Shown here: positions 1-11,508 of the stretch, in pieces
How positions within the stretch are numbered: position 1 is the stretch's first letter
Layout: each line of letters begins with the position of its first letter
Origin: Branchinecta lynchi
Taxonomy: Eukaryota; Arthropoda; Branchiopoda; Anostraca; Branchinectidae
Direction of reading: 5' to 3'
Length of the DNA stretch: 64,000 nucleotides
Assembly: GCA_023053575.1 (NCBI GenBank)
Contig: JAKZAP010000021.1
Span: 15,128,212 to 15,192,211 of the forward strand
The notes under the pieces: generated by a model
What the model saw: only the letters and a program-made list of their open reading frames with translations
Told to the model about the DNA's origin: nothing
The model's database searches: none
Program-made: the position numbers and the translations under genes

Positions 1-532
1 TGACCGGATCTCGATGAAACTTGAAATTTGGAACGACCTCATGCCTCAGACGACCCACTTAACATCCGGACCGGATCCGGTGACTTTTGGGGGGAGCTGA
101 AGGGGGCAACCGGAAATCTTGGGAAACGCTATGAGTGGAGGGATCGAGATGAAACTTGGTGGGAAGACACCTAGCAAACACTAGATACATCATTGACATG
201 ACCGAGCCGATTCGGGCACTGTCAGGGGAGTTGAGGGAGGGGGAATCCGGAATCTTGAGGTATTTATAACTTTTAAACGGGTGACCGGATCTCGATGAAA
301 CTTGATATTTGGAAAGACCTCATGCCTCAGACGACCCACTTAAAATCCGGACCGGATCCGGTGACTTTTGGGGGGAGCTGGAGGGGAGAACCGGAAATAT
401 TGTAAAACGCTATGAGTGGAGGGAACGAGATGAAACTTGGTGGGAAGACACCTAGCAAACACTAGATATATCATTGACATAACCGAGCCGTGCTTACTCG
501 TAACAAGTGCCATATGAGCTCGTAGCTCTTGT
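1..532 (+). mobile_element. Family C (Helentron-like, non-autonomous) copy C1, cut by window start
   Basis: Only the 3' part is in the window: two rounds of the internal repeat (ATGAAACTTG, CCGGACCGGATCC, GGGGGGAGTTG), then CAAGTGCCATATGAGCT and the hairpin GAGCT-CGT-AGCTC, ending TCTTGT at 532 next to a T. No ORF of interest. Confidence 0.75.
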
Positions 533-837
533 TTTAGAAATCAGCGGACTTATCAGAGTAGATTATATCCTTTGTGTTTGTGTTTGCAGTCGCCTATTCT
601 GGTTAGAAGTAATGTGGGTGAAACTGTGTTCGGTTGGATTGCTTTGTAATTCCTACGAACACCTAACGGCACTACGCTGAGTTTAGCATTCTCCGCGTTC
701 GACTCTTTTCGGGACAGACAAGGCTTCCGCTTGTTTCTATCAAATTCCTTATTTCTATCGCATCGGTCACAAACTTGTTATGCAGTGATTTCCATGTTTC
801 TTGTCAAAACGAAGAGAAGCGAGACTGAGAAGAAGAA

Positions 838-872
<35 letters not shown>

Positions 873-1006
873 AGCGAGCGAGACTGAGAACAGCCGGGAA
901 GGGTTTGTAATTTTTGAGAAGAGTTTAAAAGAACAGAGTTTAAAAGAAGTCGCGTAACGTTTGCTAGAATGTTATACTTGACAATTTTTATACCGTAACT
1001 TGTCCT
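533..1006. other. No gene seen; contains a GAA microsatellite
   Basis: The stretch is anonymous intergenic sequence. It contains an imperfect GAA run at about 828-875, and otherwise nothing I recognise. Confidence 0.5.
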
Positions 1007-1302
1007 CTAGAGGCAACCTTGGCTACTTCCGTAATTGCTCCGTCCGATAAACCCGAGTAAATTAGAACCCCTAAACCCTTATCGCAGGCCGTACGTTCTA
1101 ACCCCAAACGACACCCGACTAATTTTCACACTTGCCGTGTAACGCTATCTTCGAAGCGTGCCAACCATCATTTGCGAGAAGCTTACTCGTCAGAAAAAAT
1201 GGCTAACTGAATTTGTCCCTGTTTTTGCTAGAAGTCAACGGGCTTGGGAAAGGCTTAAAGCAGCCAAAGCCGTGTGTAATTAGTTAAATGTTGAGTCGAG
1301 TC
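1007..1302 (+). repeat. Diverged family B-like copy
   Basis: The order of motifs follows family B (CCGTACGTTCTAACCCC, TTTTCACACTTGCCGTGT, GAAGTCAACGGGC, GGCTTAAAGCAGCC), but it is more diverged than its neighbour at 1303 and lacks a clear left end. Confidence 0.55.
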
Positions 1303-1651
1303 TTAAAGGACCTGTCTTACCTATAATACTAACGCAACCAACTTCCATAATCATTTCTAAACCTGGGGACCCCAATTTCGTACGGTACATTCTAACCCCT
1401 CTAACAAAACCACGCTGATTTTCGCACTTGCCGTGTTTTGCTACCTTTGATGTGTATCACGCTGTCGACGGTTGTCTGCGATAAGTTTTCCATGAGAAAA
1501 ACCGGTTATATAAATTGTTTCCCTGCTTCCGCTAAAAGTCAACGGGTCTCGGAAAAGGCTTAAAACAGCCCAAACCGTATGTTATTTGTTGAAAGCACAG
1601 CGTAATTTTAAAGTATCCAAATATTTTTAAATACTGTAAGTTGTCCTTTAA
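1303..1651 (+). mobile_element. Family B MITE with TTAA ends
   Basis: It begins TTAAAGGACC and ends GTCCTTTAA, 349 bp. The interior carries CCTATAATACTAACGCAACC, CGTACGGTACATTC and GGCTTAAAACAGCC, shared with the other B copies. TTAA at both ends suggests a piggyBac-type MITE; no transposase is present. Confidence 0.7.
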
Positions 1652-2330
1652 AGTATTCAACGATTTAGAATATTCTAATACAAATAGTAAACAGTGCGGG
1701 CATACGAGAACTTAGAAGGAAATGTGTTTCTTCTAGATACGGTAAGGGCTTGCAGAATAAGGTGCCACTCTGGTCATTGATGACTTGAGTGTGCCGGTTT
1801 GACACGTCATTCCAAACCCTGTTGTGGCAGCCAAAGTAACATTCTGATGGGTTGATTGTTCGAAGTATGAACGATGTAGGTTATTAACGTCTACCGATAA
1901 GAGGTTTATATACGACGTGTGCAATTTGAGTTGATTTCTTATCGGCGTATTGTTTGAGAAGAAAATCGGCATTTTGTGGTTCGATTGAATTAAAAGTCAA
2001 TTGCGATTTGTGATTGGTGACTGAAAGTGGAATTTGGGTAGTAAACCTCTGAAAAAGTTTTTCATGTAAGTCTGTGTTTTTGTATCATTGTGATTTTCAT
2101 CTTTCGTTCCTTCAGTAGAGGAGTTAAAAGGAGTATAGGTAAACTACAAACAAACTAACCCCATCTCGTTTGAAACGTCTTGGCAACCATATAGTGACCA
2201 CATATTTGTCAGGGCTAATTGCCATATTCTAGTTCAGTGCTTCCAAGTGGTTAGTGGACTAGCTTCCCCCATGCCTCACCATCAGCATTTGTGTCAGACA
2301 TAGTAAAATAGACGCACAAGTTAATAAGCA
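1652..2330. other. No gene seen
   Basis: Anonymous intergenic DNA. A short minus-strand open frame at 1733-1972 shows no recognisable domain. Confidence 0.5.
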
Positions 2331-3370
2331 ACAAGATCTAAGGTTTCGACGGGATCCCATAAGTCTAATATTTGATCCAGACAACTGGGTCTTGTCTTCG
2401 CCAGATCCAGTCTTCGCCAGGCTAATCATTAGAGAAAACCAAGTTCAGATGTACCTTATAAGCCATATATATTTTGAGGATACTGACCGAAACTTCCTGC
2501 TTTACTTCTGCCAAATTTCCAGTTTCGGCTGAATACCGTGCGAACTACTTGTCCAGCAAAAAAAGAAAAATTCAGAATAAAATTCAGCGTACAGTATCTC
2601 CTTATCCGTATAAAGAATATCTAATCGATTTCAAAGAAAACTTTACTTCTAAAAAAAACGGTTACAACCCGATTCTGGACGAATTATATGTCCGGCAAAA
2701 AATGACTGTCATATATATAGACTCAGCGTCTCTTCTTACCCCTAAATCTGTCATCTAATCAACTTCAAATAAAACTTTCTACTTTTAACAAGTTTTCCGG
2801 TTTTGGCCAGATTCCGGGCGAACTAGTTGTCCGGGTAGAAAATGCTTTTCACATAAGTGTGCAGCATGTCTACTTACCCTTAAATCGAACATTTAATCAA
2901 CTTCGAATCCAAGTTTTACTTCTAACCAACTCTCCTGGGATTCTGGACAAACTATTCGTCCGGCAAGAAAATAGTTTTCACCATCGTGTTCAGTATGTCT
3001 TCTTACCCCTAAACTGAACATTTAATCAACTTCAAATGAAACTTTTACTTATGACCAACTTTCCGGTTTTTGCCGGATTCCAGGCGAACTACTTGTCGGA
3101 CGAGAACATATTTTGCGTATTCTTGTTCAGCGTATCTTCTTACCCCATAATCGACTATCACATTACCTGTTTAAAAATATTTCGTTTGCCCCTTTATTTG
3201 AACCCCTACCCCACAGAGCCCATCTAAGAACTTGACCTTACCCTTTACCCAAAGAGTCCTCACGCCAAGTTTCATCAAAATATCTCATTCCCTTCGAGAG
3301 TTATCGTGCGAACAGACGGACAACTTTTACGATGTCATAGATATCCCTCCACTTACGTTTTGGGACCCCA
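2331..3370 (-). mobile_element. Family A (Helentron-like, non-autonomous) copy A1
   Basis: Read on the minus strand, it starts TGGGGTCCCAAAACG, has the ATGAAACTTGG box, about seven units of the 130-140 bp internal repeat (GTTCGCCCGGAATCCGG, AAACCGGAAA), and ends CTTAGATCTTGT. Small open frames inside are products of the repeat. Confidence 0.8.
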
Positions 3371-3425
3371 AAAAGCTGCAATTTGCGTCCCAGGTAATGG
3401 AGGTTTTGCAAATGTCTGTGGAGCC

Positions 3426-3644
3426 TACAGTAGATGTGTGCTTATTTGAACGTTTGTTGACTTTGAACTTTGCCATTTTCATAAACTTGTTGTGACTATA
3501 GTTAACTACCAGTTAGCCAAAGAAGGTAATTAAGGGCCTCTGAAAAGACCTGAATAGGTATTTTCGGTCTTCATTCTACCATTTAGCCCAAAACTTCACT
3601 GTTCACATTTAAGTAACTGTTCGAATTAGCGTACCTCTACTGTA
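3426..3644. mobile_element. Family Q MITE
   Basis: The ends are TACAGTAGATGTGTGCTTAT and GCGTACCTCTACTGTA in inverted orientation, about 220 bp, with TA outermost. A second copy is at 58973-59193. Confidence 0.6.
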
Positions 3645-3928
3645 GTTGATAGTGAAATTTATGGATCTGACTTTTTACTATGTCTACACGAGTGTTGATT
3701 ATGACACAGTGGCAGAAATTAGTCCACTTGGAGAGGTGCACTGGAATAAGGCGAACTCTGGAACTAACTGATATAAAATACACTACTTTCTAATGATGTC
3801 ACTTTTTATAAGCTTCTCCACTCTTGTGACTCTGATCTTGTTTTAATATTTATTGACTAAAATGTATTTTATAGATTGCTTTATTATCTTCTATTCGTAT
3901 TTTATTGTTGCCTATAGTATATATTTTT

Positions 3929-4638
3929 ATGGCACTTGCAGCTTCTGGCTCAAGTGCCATATACCGATCACAATTCCGTCTGTCGGTCTGTCCGAGTTTT
4001 TGAGGGAGGGGAATCCGGAATATTGAGTCATGCGTAACTTTGGAACGGGTGATCGGATTCGAGTGAAATTTAATAAATGAACAGAGGACATTTTTCTCTG
4101 GTGATCTTTTTCATTTCGGGACCGAATCCGGCAATTATTGGGGGGAGGGCGGAAAATACTTGACCCGCTTAGACTGGTGTGATCTGGATCGAACTTCGTG
4201 GGAATGACAAACAGATGCTCTGGATTAATCATTTACAGAACCGGATTGGCTCCGGGTATTGTTGGTGGAGTTGGAGGGGGGGGGGTCTGGGAGTCGGGTG
4301 GTCGCGAGTTAAGGTACTTCCAGATGTGCTAGGACGATGAAACTTCGCTGGAATATTGGAGGTTCAACAAAATTTGCTTAGAAATTGCTACTTCCCAAAT
4401 CCGATTATTCCTTAAAGTACCAATCTTGACCGCAAAGTAAACAAAAAATACTTTCAAGCAATATATGCATTTTCATGATGCCCATCGGCCCATTAGCATT
4501 TTTGCCTCAAGGGTTTTGATTACAAATGAAGTTCCAGCTCCCTTAGTGTGCGCATCTCAACCGCAAAGTCGAAACTTACTTTTGATCAATCAAAACATCT
4601 TAACCTATGCAAGTGCCATATGAGCTTACAGCTCTTGT
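3929..4638 (+). mobile_element. Family C copy C2
   Basis: It begins ATGGCACTTGCAGCTTC after a T run and has CAAGTGCCATATACC and a CTGTCGGTCTGTCCG tract. About 650 bp of degraded internal repeat follows, ending CAAGTGCCATATGAGCT, the GAGCT hairpin and TCTTGT. Both termini are intact. Confidence 0.8.
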
Positions 4639-5106
4639 TCTTTTTCTTTTGATATTTAACTCATCTCTAATCTGAAACTATGAGATTGTTGTTGTTGTTG
4701 CAAGGAAGGAGTTGTAGTGGACAGGGGCTTCGTTTTTTTCTGAAAATTGGTCGATTTTTCGTCAGATTAGTCGATTTTTCTGAAAATCAGCGGATTTTTC
4801 TAAAAATCAGTCAATTTTTTTCGAAAATCTAATTTTTTTGGTCGAAAACAGTCGTTTTTTTTTGCAGAAAAATTCGGTAAAAAAAGACCAGCCAGTCCGT
4901 AAATGCCTCGTCCCCCCCCCCCCCTAAAATTTGGCTAGTAACGCCTCTGGTAGGGGACCCTATTTCGATAAACAACGAAAATGAGAACGAAGGTTGAACC
5001 GAAATTTGTAATACGATAAGTTAAGTATTAGAGTCTACGCAATGATTATTGGTTGAACAACAGCATACTGGTAGAAAGTGCTGCGACCGTCAGTCCAGGT
5101 TGGACA
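4639..5106. repeat. Imperfect short tandem repeat in anonymous DNA
   Basis: At about 4747-4870 there are several imperfect copies of GTCGATTTTTCTGAAAATCA, each about 20 bp, followed by a C homopolymer near 4910-4924. The rest is unrecognised. Confidence 0.5.
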
Positions 5107-5430
5107 ATTAAAGTTTAACTGAAAAGCCAACTTATTTTTGTATCATTTAATTGAAGACCCTGAATAGTTTGGGTTGTGTTACACGATCCGTCTTGCCGAT
5201 ATTGCCACTAAAAATAATAATAATGATTTATTTCTTACCCACAAATTCCAGAGGAAAAACAAGTGGAGTACAATAAAGAAAAAGAAGGGAAGAAAATACT
5301 AAAATAACTATACATACAAAAACACTAGCACATAAACAGGTTGGTAAGGGGGTGGTGTGGTGAAAATCGAGAGTAGGCTGTACCCGACAGCTTACTGTGT
5401 GGCGCTGCAACATATACGCAACATTCTTCT
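5107..5430 (-). repeat. Family G end fragment plus possible LINE 3' tail
   Basis: 5110-5160 matches a family G terminus (AGTTTAACTGAAAAGCCAAC). From 5212, AATAATAATAATGATTTATT followed by unique-looking sequence resembles a minus-strand non-LTR tail with its microsatellite end. No protein similarity is visible. Confidence 0.35.
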
Positions 5431-5431
5431 G

Positions 5432-6139
5432 TGATTGCTCCATTGACTCTTAAGCCCGGAACCCTAATTTCATATGTTACATTAGTTGCGTTTTTTGCTG
5501 ATACCATGGTATCTGTTACCACGGTAACTAGATCTGCGATTAGTCGTTTTTGCAGTTGTCTGATACACGGTGCTCTGCAAAAACGACTATTGCCGAAATT
5601 GCACTTTACGAAGTCATCCCAAATGAAAAACAGATATCCAGTTACATCACTAAGCGCTAAACTTCTTTCTCACCAATCTGACAAAATTTGATGAAAGTGA
5701 GATGAATTTTCAGATAGCACGACCAGTTACCACGGTCGGACCGTAGTATCTGAATATCTGATACCATGATAACTGGCAGATACCACGATAACTGCAAAAC
5801 GCCTTTTGACCGTGGTATCAGATACCATGGTATCTGCAAAAAACACAACTATTCTGAAACTGGTAACGACACCTCAGTGATTTTCACACTAGCCATGTTT
5901 CACTATTTCCCATGCGTTACATGCTCTCGACGAGTGTTCGCGTATCATGCTATTGGTGCGTAAAACCAGTTATCTGAATTTGTCCGTGTTTTTGCTAGAA
6001 GTCAATGGGCCTCGAGAGAGGCTTAACACAGACAGAGCAGGGGATAATTCTCAAAAGAAGAGCCTAGTTTTATAGTAGGCTAATCAGCTATATTTGAATA
6101 TTGGAACATAAACAGCAAAAAGCGCGAGGTGTGCTTTAA
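5432..6139 (+). mobile_element. Family B copy interrupted by family D
   Basis: B-type motifs (CTTAAGCCCGGAACCC, then TTTTCACACTAGCCATGTTT and GAAGTCAATGGGCC) occur on both sides of a D element. The right end is GTGTGCTTTAAG with TTAA at 6136-6139. The left end is damaged. Confidence 0.55.
5484..5850. mobile_element. Family D palindromic MITE, copy D1
   Basis: The inverted ends are AGTTGCGTTTTTTGCTGATA and TATCTGCAAAAAACACAACT, each with a TACCATGGTA palindrome, plus several internal GATACCACGGT-type boxes. ATT lies on both flanks, a possible 3-bp target duplication. No coding capacity. Confidence 0.65.
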
Positions 6140-6166
6140 GGGATTTCTTTTATAAATACTCTTTGA

Positions 6167-6445
6167 GCCCAAGCTGACTTTGAAACAATTATTCAAACAA
6201 TGTTTACAACGGATATACGTCAGCTACGATTCTTCATCTGCGATATTTCGGCCCTTCTTGACAAGGGTCCTCGTTAGGCTGTCAATCCTCAATCAGGCTG
6301 TCAATCAGGCTGTTTTCCTTCCCCGAGGTTGACCCAGAGGATTGACAGCCTGACGAGGACCCTTGCCAAGAAGGGTCGAAATATCGCTGATGAAGAATCG
6401 TAGCTGACGTATATCCGTTGTAAACATTGTTTGGATAAAGATTTC
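6167..6445. mobile_element. Family F hairpin element, copy F1
   Basis: The arms carry GAGCCCAAGCTGACT, CGTCAGCTACGATTCTTCAT and CCCTTCTTGACAAGGGTCCT, facing their complements (GAGGACCCTTGCCAAGAAGG, then ATGAAGAATCGTAGCTGACG). They fold into a long stem around a GACAGCCTGA-rich loop. Confidence 0.65.
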
Positions 6446-6469
6446 TTTCATCTTTCACTATTTGCTCTA

Positions 6470-6785
6470 GGATGACGTCAGAATATCTACGGCCGTCCTT
6501 ACAGCGCAAAATTCTACTACCGCGCAGAATCAGACGCGGCTTTTCCGTGATCAGGGATCAGCTCGCGGAAGGTAGCTCACTGGGTGGACACTTTTTTCCT
6601 TAAACTTTTTTCGTCAAGCATGCAACACAGGTAGAAGCACATAGAGGTACCAGAAATCCGATATGGAAATTCCACTAAATGTGAATAGCGGATCAACGAA
6701 GTGACACATTTTCATCCTTCTTTAAGCCTCTTGAATAAGTAATAAGTAAATAAGTAAAGTGAATAAGTAGTGAATGAGTAACTAC
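6470..6785. repeat. Family G-related fragment
   Basis: It shares CGTCAGAATATCTACGG, GACGCGGCTTTTC, AGGTACCA and GAATAGCGGA...ACGAAGTGACACATTTTC with the G copies at 15446 and 30890. The termini are missing. A GAATAAGTA microsatellite closes it. Confidence 0.5.
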
Positions 6786-7649
6786 ATTTTCCCGTCTCGG
6801 CCCTTTAGGTTAAACTTTAAAATTGATCCGTTGAAAGCAGGGACGTTCAGACGAACAAGTTACGGAATCAAACTAATACGAGTGTTACCGGCCTGACAGG
6901 TTTCTTCACATTGTACTTTTTAAGTCATAATAAAACCTCGTTATCATCATTATCGCACGGTAGTCAAGTTAAAATAGTTCTAATCCGGGTTGACAAGCCT
7001 ACTTGGTCTTTTTGTCTTGTTAACTCCTGGTCTGACACTTGATGAGGTAAAAACAAACAAGTGCGTAAAAGCTCAAAGATGGTACGTGAAACTAAGAACC
7101 ACGATAGCCAGTTACCGCACACTTGCACCATACAGATATCGAGGTAGTCATACACACTGTTGAATCTAGTGAATATGTCCCGGACTGGGGCGACGATGAT
7201 AGCCCATGATTACCATTCAGACGGTTGGAACGCACCCTTAGTTAATACAAACAATTCGTTAGACTATGTCGGACATTAGAATCGCAGATATGCAATGGCG
7301 ATAAGTAGTTTATCTTACATGCCTCTGAATTGATCACCTATCGGAATTTAAATATGATCACTGTGGCATTTGTGTTTTAAGTCCTCAGCTAGGACATTCC
7401 TTGTGTTCCGGAATTCGATTTGTAAGGTAGTATTGTCGATAAGAATACTTTATCAGTTTATGGTTGGCTTGTGCGTTGTTGGGATTAAACTGTTAAGGTA
7501 AACCAATAAGTGTAATTTTTATATATGGTATTTCGGTGAGCCATTCGCATTGTTAGGTTATTCGTGTAAAATATTCCTATTGAAGCTAGTCTTTTTTTCG
7601 AAGTGCTCTTGTGAAGTGTGAGAAATTAAATACCTAAGTATCCAGCCAT
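6786..7649. other. No gene seen
   Basis: About 860 bases of anonymous AT-leaning intergenic DNA with no repeat that I recognise elsewhere in the window. Confidence 0.45.
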
Positions 7650-9092
7650 CCCCGGCCATGGGAACAGTGATCCCGCCCGAAGGCAAATTCATCTAACCAG
7701 TTTACATCCTCATGTCACGGAGATAAATATATATCATAGATGGCACACTACACAAGGGACTTGTACCGTGGCCAACAAACCAGAAACAGTTTCTTTGGCA
7801 TTTGCCCTTTGGCCAAGTGCCATATAGCGTCGCAATTTCTGTCCGTCCGTCGGTCGGTCCGGGTTTTGCTAGTTCTGGCACTTCCACATAAGCTAGGACG
7901 ATGAAACTTGGCAGGCGTATCAGGGACCCCAAATGATTAAGTTGGAAATAGTGATTTCCCCGATCCGAGCATCGTTGGGGGAGTGGAGGGAGGGGGAATC
8001 CGGAATCGTAAGGTATTTATAACTTTTGAACGGGTAATCGGATATCAATGAAATTTGATATTTGGAGAGATATATTGCCTCAGACGACCCACTTAAAATC
8101 CGGACTGGATCCGGTGACTTTGGGGGGAGCTGGAGGGGGGAACCGGAAATCTTGGGAAACACTTAAAGTGGTGGGATCGGGATGAAACTTGGTGCGAAGA
8201 ACAAGCTCAAGTCCTAGATACATCGTTGACGTAACCGGACTGGATTCGGGCACTGTGGGGGGGGGGGGTATCCGGTGATCTCGCGAGTTATACTAGGACG
8301 ATGAAATTTGGTAGGCGTATCAGGGAACCGAACGGACTGCCTTGAGAATAGTCGTTTCCCCGATCCGACCATCGTAGGGGGAGTGGAGGGATGGGGAATC
8401 TGGAAATTAGTAACATGCGTAACTTTGGAAGGGTGGACGTGCTGAAACTTGACAATTGTCAAGAACAAGAAGATGTTGCTTTTCAAATCCGGACCGAATA
8501 CCATAACGGGGGGGGGGGGGGGTGCTGAAGGAGGCACCGGAAATCTTCTGAAAGGCTCAGATTCGAGGTATCGGGATGGAACATGGTTGGAAGAACAAGC
8601 TTAAACCCTAGATACATTACTGACAAAACAGGACCGGATCGTATCACGGTGGGGGAAGTTGGAGGGGGTTTCCCGGAATTCCGGTGATCTCGAGCTAGGG
8701 TGCTTCCAGATGTGCTAGGACCATGAGACTTGGCAGGCCTGTTAGGGACTCTAACATTTTGACTTGAAAATAGTCCCTTCCCCGATCCGAACATCGCGGG
8801 GGGAGTAGAGGGACGGGGAATCCGGAATCTGGGGACATTCATAATTTAGGAACGGGTGATCGGACGTACATGAGTCAAGAATGAGTGTCTCAAATGTTCA
8901 GTTTCAGCTCCGGAGTGGTTCCGATCACTGGGGGGGGGGGGGGGGGGCTCGAGGGGGACACACTGACAAACATGCTTACTGTTCCGAAAAGGGCCATATG
9001 AACTTTCAGCTCTTGTTTCGAATATAATTTAGAAGTCTAGGACTCCATTGTAGGAGCCACGTAGACATACCAGGACCCACAAGGCGGGGTCT
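7650..9092 (-). mobile_element. Family S copy (body) split by C3
   Basis: 7650-7795 and 9017-9092 are adjacent parts of one minus-strand S body. The complement of both pieces is continuous at about 50205-50410, with TTCAAAAAACTGTTT at the join. The C3 element sits exactly at that T/A run. This copy has no tRNA unit. Confidence 0.65.
7796..9016 (+). mobile_element. Family C copy C3, full length, nested in S
   Basis: It begins TGGCATTTGCCCTTTGGCCA, then AAGTGCCATATAGCG and TCTGTCCGTCCGTCGGTCGG. The internal units have ATGAAACTTGG, CCCGATCCGA and G-rich runs, and it ends CATATGAACTTTCAGCTCTTGT. The 3' hairpin is degraded (AACTTTCAGCTC). A paralogous uninterrupted site lies near 50275. Confidence 0.8.
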
Positions 9093-9295
9093 CCTGTTAT
9101 GTGAACTGGTTAGATGAATTTGCCTTCGGGCGTGATCACTGTTCTCATGGCCGGTTTCTACCAGGCTATTGTAGTTGTTTGCGAACTCTGTTCACAAGCC
9201 CCTCGGTAGCTCAAATGGTAGAGCGCCTGCCTTGTAAGCAGAGGGTCCTGGGTTCAAATCCCGGCTGAGGAGCATTTTTGTCTTTCAGTTGACTA
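9093..9295 (+). mobile_element. Family S copy with tRNA-like 3' part
   Basis: GAACTGGTTAGATGAATTTG, CTATTGTAGTTGTTTGCGAA and the tRNA-like unit, plus the trailing AGCATTTTTGTCT, all match the copy at 50340-50550. Similarity continues on both sides of the tRNA, so the tRNA travels as part of the repeat. Confidence 0.7.
9200..9272 (+). tRNA. tRNA-Thr(TGT)-like gene within a repeat
   Basis: The cloverleaf is acceptor CCCTCGG/CTGAGGA, TA, D-stem GCTC/GAGC, anticodon loop CTTGTAA (anticodon TGT at 9233-9235), T-stem CTGGG/CCCGG and loop TTCAAAT. Both the A box (TAGCTCAAATGG) and the B box (GGTTCAAATCC) are good. The first acceptor pair is C-A and pair 27-43 is C-A, both unusual for a working threonine tRNA. 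With the repeat context, this is more likely a tRNA-derived element than a housekeeping gene. Confidence 0.6.
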
Positions 9296-10003
9296 CTAAT
9301 AAAAAGTATGTTTTGTGCTTATTTGTTTTAAGATTAGGAAATGTCATAACTTGAACCAGAGGCGTTTAGTTTTTAGTTATTTTTTTATTTGCATTCATTG
9401 ATGGAAGATCGTATATTAGTGAATTTTTTCTCGTCAGTTGTTTTATTTAGGTGTTCTCGTCTTCTATTTTCTTATTTCTTTTTTCTTTTCTCCTTCCTTT
9501 TTCTGCTCTGTTTTGGTTTGTTTCCTTTAAAACTTAATATGAATTAAGAATAAGCCCCGCCCATTGCCAGGCCTTATGGTGGGGCCATAACATGTTCCCT
9601 ATATTTATGAATAATATTGACTAAATTAAAATTTTTGCGGATTAAAATTGTTCTTTCAGCTTATCCAGGTTTGCAGTTTAGAGACATAGGGACTTTTTTA
9701 AACCGAAAAAAGGACTTATAGGGACCTAAGGTCACTGCTACTATACCTGACATAGCGGCTTGATTCTATTTTGCCCTCTACTTGCTAGGATCAAAGGGCT
9801 TTCCGTTTGAAGTATTAGTATAATAGCCGATGTAGCGAAATATGGCTCTTAGTTTGGCCGTTAAGCAAATAGAGGAAAAGCAATTTTTTACAATTTCCAC
9901 TCTATGTCAATGGCTTTCTTGTTGATTAAGCCAATGAACACGAAATTCATCAGCCTGTGTTCGGAGACAAATGAGCAATTGCGAAAAATAACTTCTGTAT
10001 TTT
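9296..10003. other. No gene seen; T-rich stretch
   Basis: AT-rich intergenic DNA with pyrimidine runs near 9460-9510. No domain-bearing open frame. Confidence 0.45.
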
Positions 10004-10917
10004 TGGGATCCCAAAACGTAAGTTGATCAAGGGATACCTATGACTTCGTGAAAATTGTCCGTCTGTTAGCATGCTAACTCAGATATTTCCATCATACTTG
10101 GCATGAGGACTCTTTGGGTCAAAGTACAAGTCGAGTTCGAAAATGAGTTCTCTAGCCCTATATTTCGGGGTGAGGGAGGGGTTTGAAATTAAAGGAAACA
10201 AAAAAGATTTTTTAAAAGCTGATGAAATAGTCGATTTAGGGGAAAGAATCCGGCAAAAAGGAAATTTTTGATTAGATGTTCGATTTAGAGGCAAGAGGAC
10301 GTGCTCTTGGATGACGAAGAGGACGACCGAATATGAAAATTATATTATCGCCCGGACAAGTAGTTCAGCCGGAATCCTGCAAAAACCGGAGAATCTGTCA
10401 AAAGTAAAAGTTTAATCTGAAGTTGATTAGAGGTTCAGTTACTTGGCAAGGAGACGTGCTGAGTCCGAATACGAAATTATTTTCTCGCCGGAGAATTCCC
10501 ACCGGACGTGTATATCGCTCGGAGTCCGGCTGAAACCGGAAAATTTGTTAAAAGAATAAGTTTTACCTGAAGTTGATTAGAGGTTCAATAGAGGTAAGGG
10601 AGACGTGCTGAATTCAGTTTTGAGCTTTACTTCCTGCCAGACAAGTAGTTTGTCCGGAATCCGGCCGAAAGCGGAAATTTGTCTGAAGTAACGAAGGAAG
10701 TTTTGATCAATTTCGCCAAAGAGATACGTCGTAGGCTGTAGGGTAAATACACATGCTGGATTCATATCTGAACTTGGTCTTCTCAGATGATTACCACTGA
10801 CCTTAATATGTTTCTAAATTTTAATAGTAAAAATGTTTAAGAAGTCTGTCGGAGACCGAATATCTACCTGGATCAAATATTAAATTTTCGGGATCCCGTT
10901 GATACCTTTGGTCTTGT
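10004..10917 (+). mobile_element. Family A copy A2
   Basis: It starts TGGGATCCCAAAACGTAAG after a T run and has GTCCGTCTGT and internal CCGGAATCC/GAAACCGG units. It carries the subterminal TTCGGGATCCCGTTGATACC and ends TTTGGTCTTGT beside further Ts. Confidence 0.8.
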
Positions 10918-11232
10918 TTTTAGAGCCATCAGAATATCCAAGAAAGAGATTGAAGAGGTAGCCTACGGCTGTTTAATTTCTGGTTTAACCAGCCAACACA
11001 AATCTAAAACGGTGCTTGTTTATGCATTAAATCTATATGTCAGTGTGCTGGTAGGCCTATAGGCGATTTGGATGTTCTATTTGCCTACGAAACGTTTTTT
11101 GTTCAAGGTCAAGGTTTAATTTACACTTCTGTATAAAATCAAAGTAAATAGAGAGTTAAGCCGGGGAAACAAGGTCGATTGACAAAAACCCGGCAATGCC
11201 CCTTTAAACTGATAAATTATTTGTTTGGTCTG

Positions 11233-11508
11233 AGCCTCGTTTTTGTTGCAATAGCGCTGCCGCGTCGCTGCGCAGCACTTCTTTGCTTTTCCATAATATG
11301 CGTTTTTGGATTCACTTTCTTCTTGGTCGAAGCGACAGCGCTGCAGCATCTTGCAGGGAAGCACGGATTTTGTCGGGGAGCAAGTCCGTGATTCTCGAGA
11401 AGCGCTGCCGTCTTCCTCGGAAGCGCTGCAGTGCAAAAACGGATGTAGAAAGAATCAGTCCGGAATCGGCCGAGAAGTGGACCTGCAGCATGCAACAAAA
11501 ACGAGACT
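11233..11508. mobile_element. Family N MITE with 3-bp target duplication, copy N1
   Basis: Terminal inverted repeats start AGCCTCGTTTTTGTTGCA and end TGCAACAAAAACGAGACT, with CTG on both sides (11230-11232 and 11509-11511). The interior is GC-richer than its surroundings. Three-base duplications fit the PIF/Harbinger type. Overlapping open frames on both strands are by-products. Confidence 0.75.

Noticed and set aside
8214..8842. Proline-rich minus-strand frames of 107 and 119 codons
   Set aside because: They are translations of G-rich family C tandem units; similar peptides arise from every C copy.
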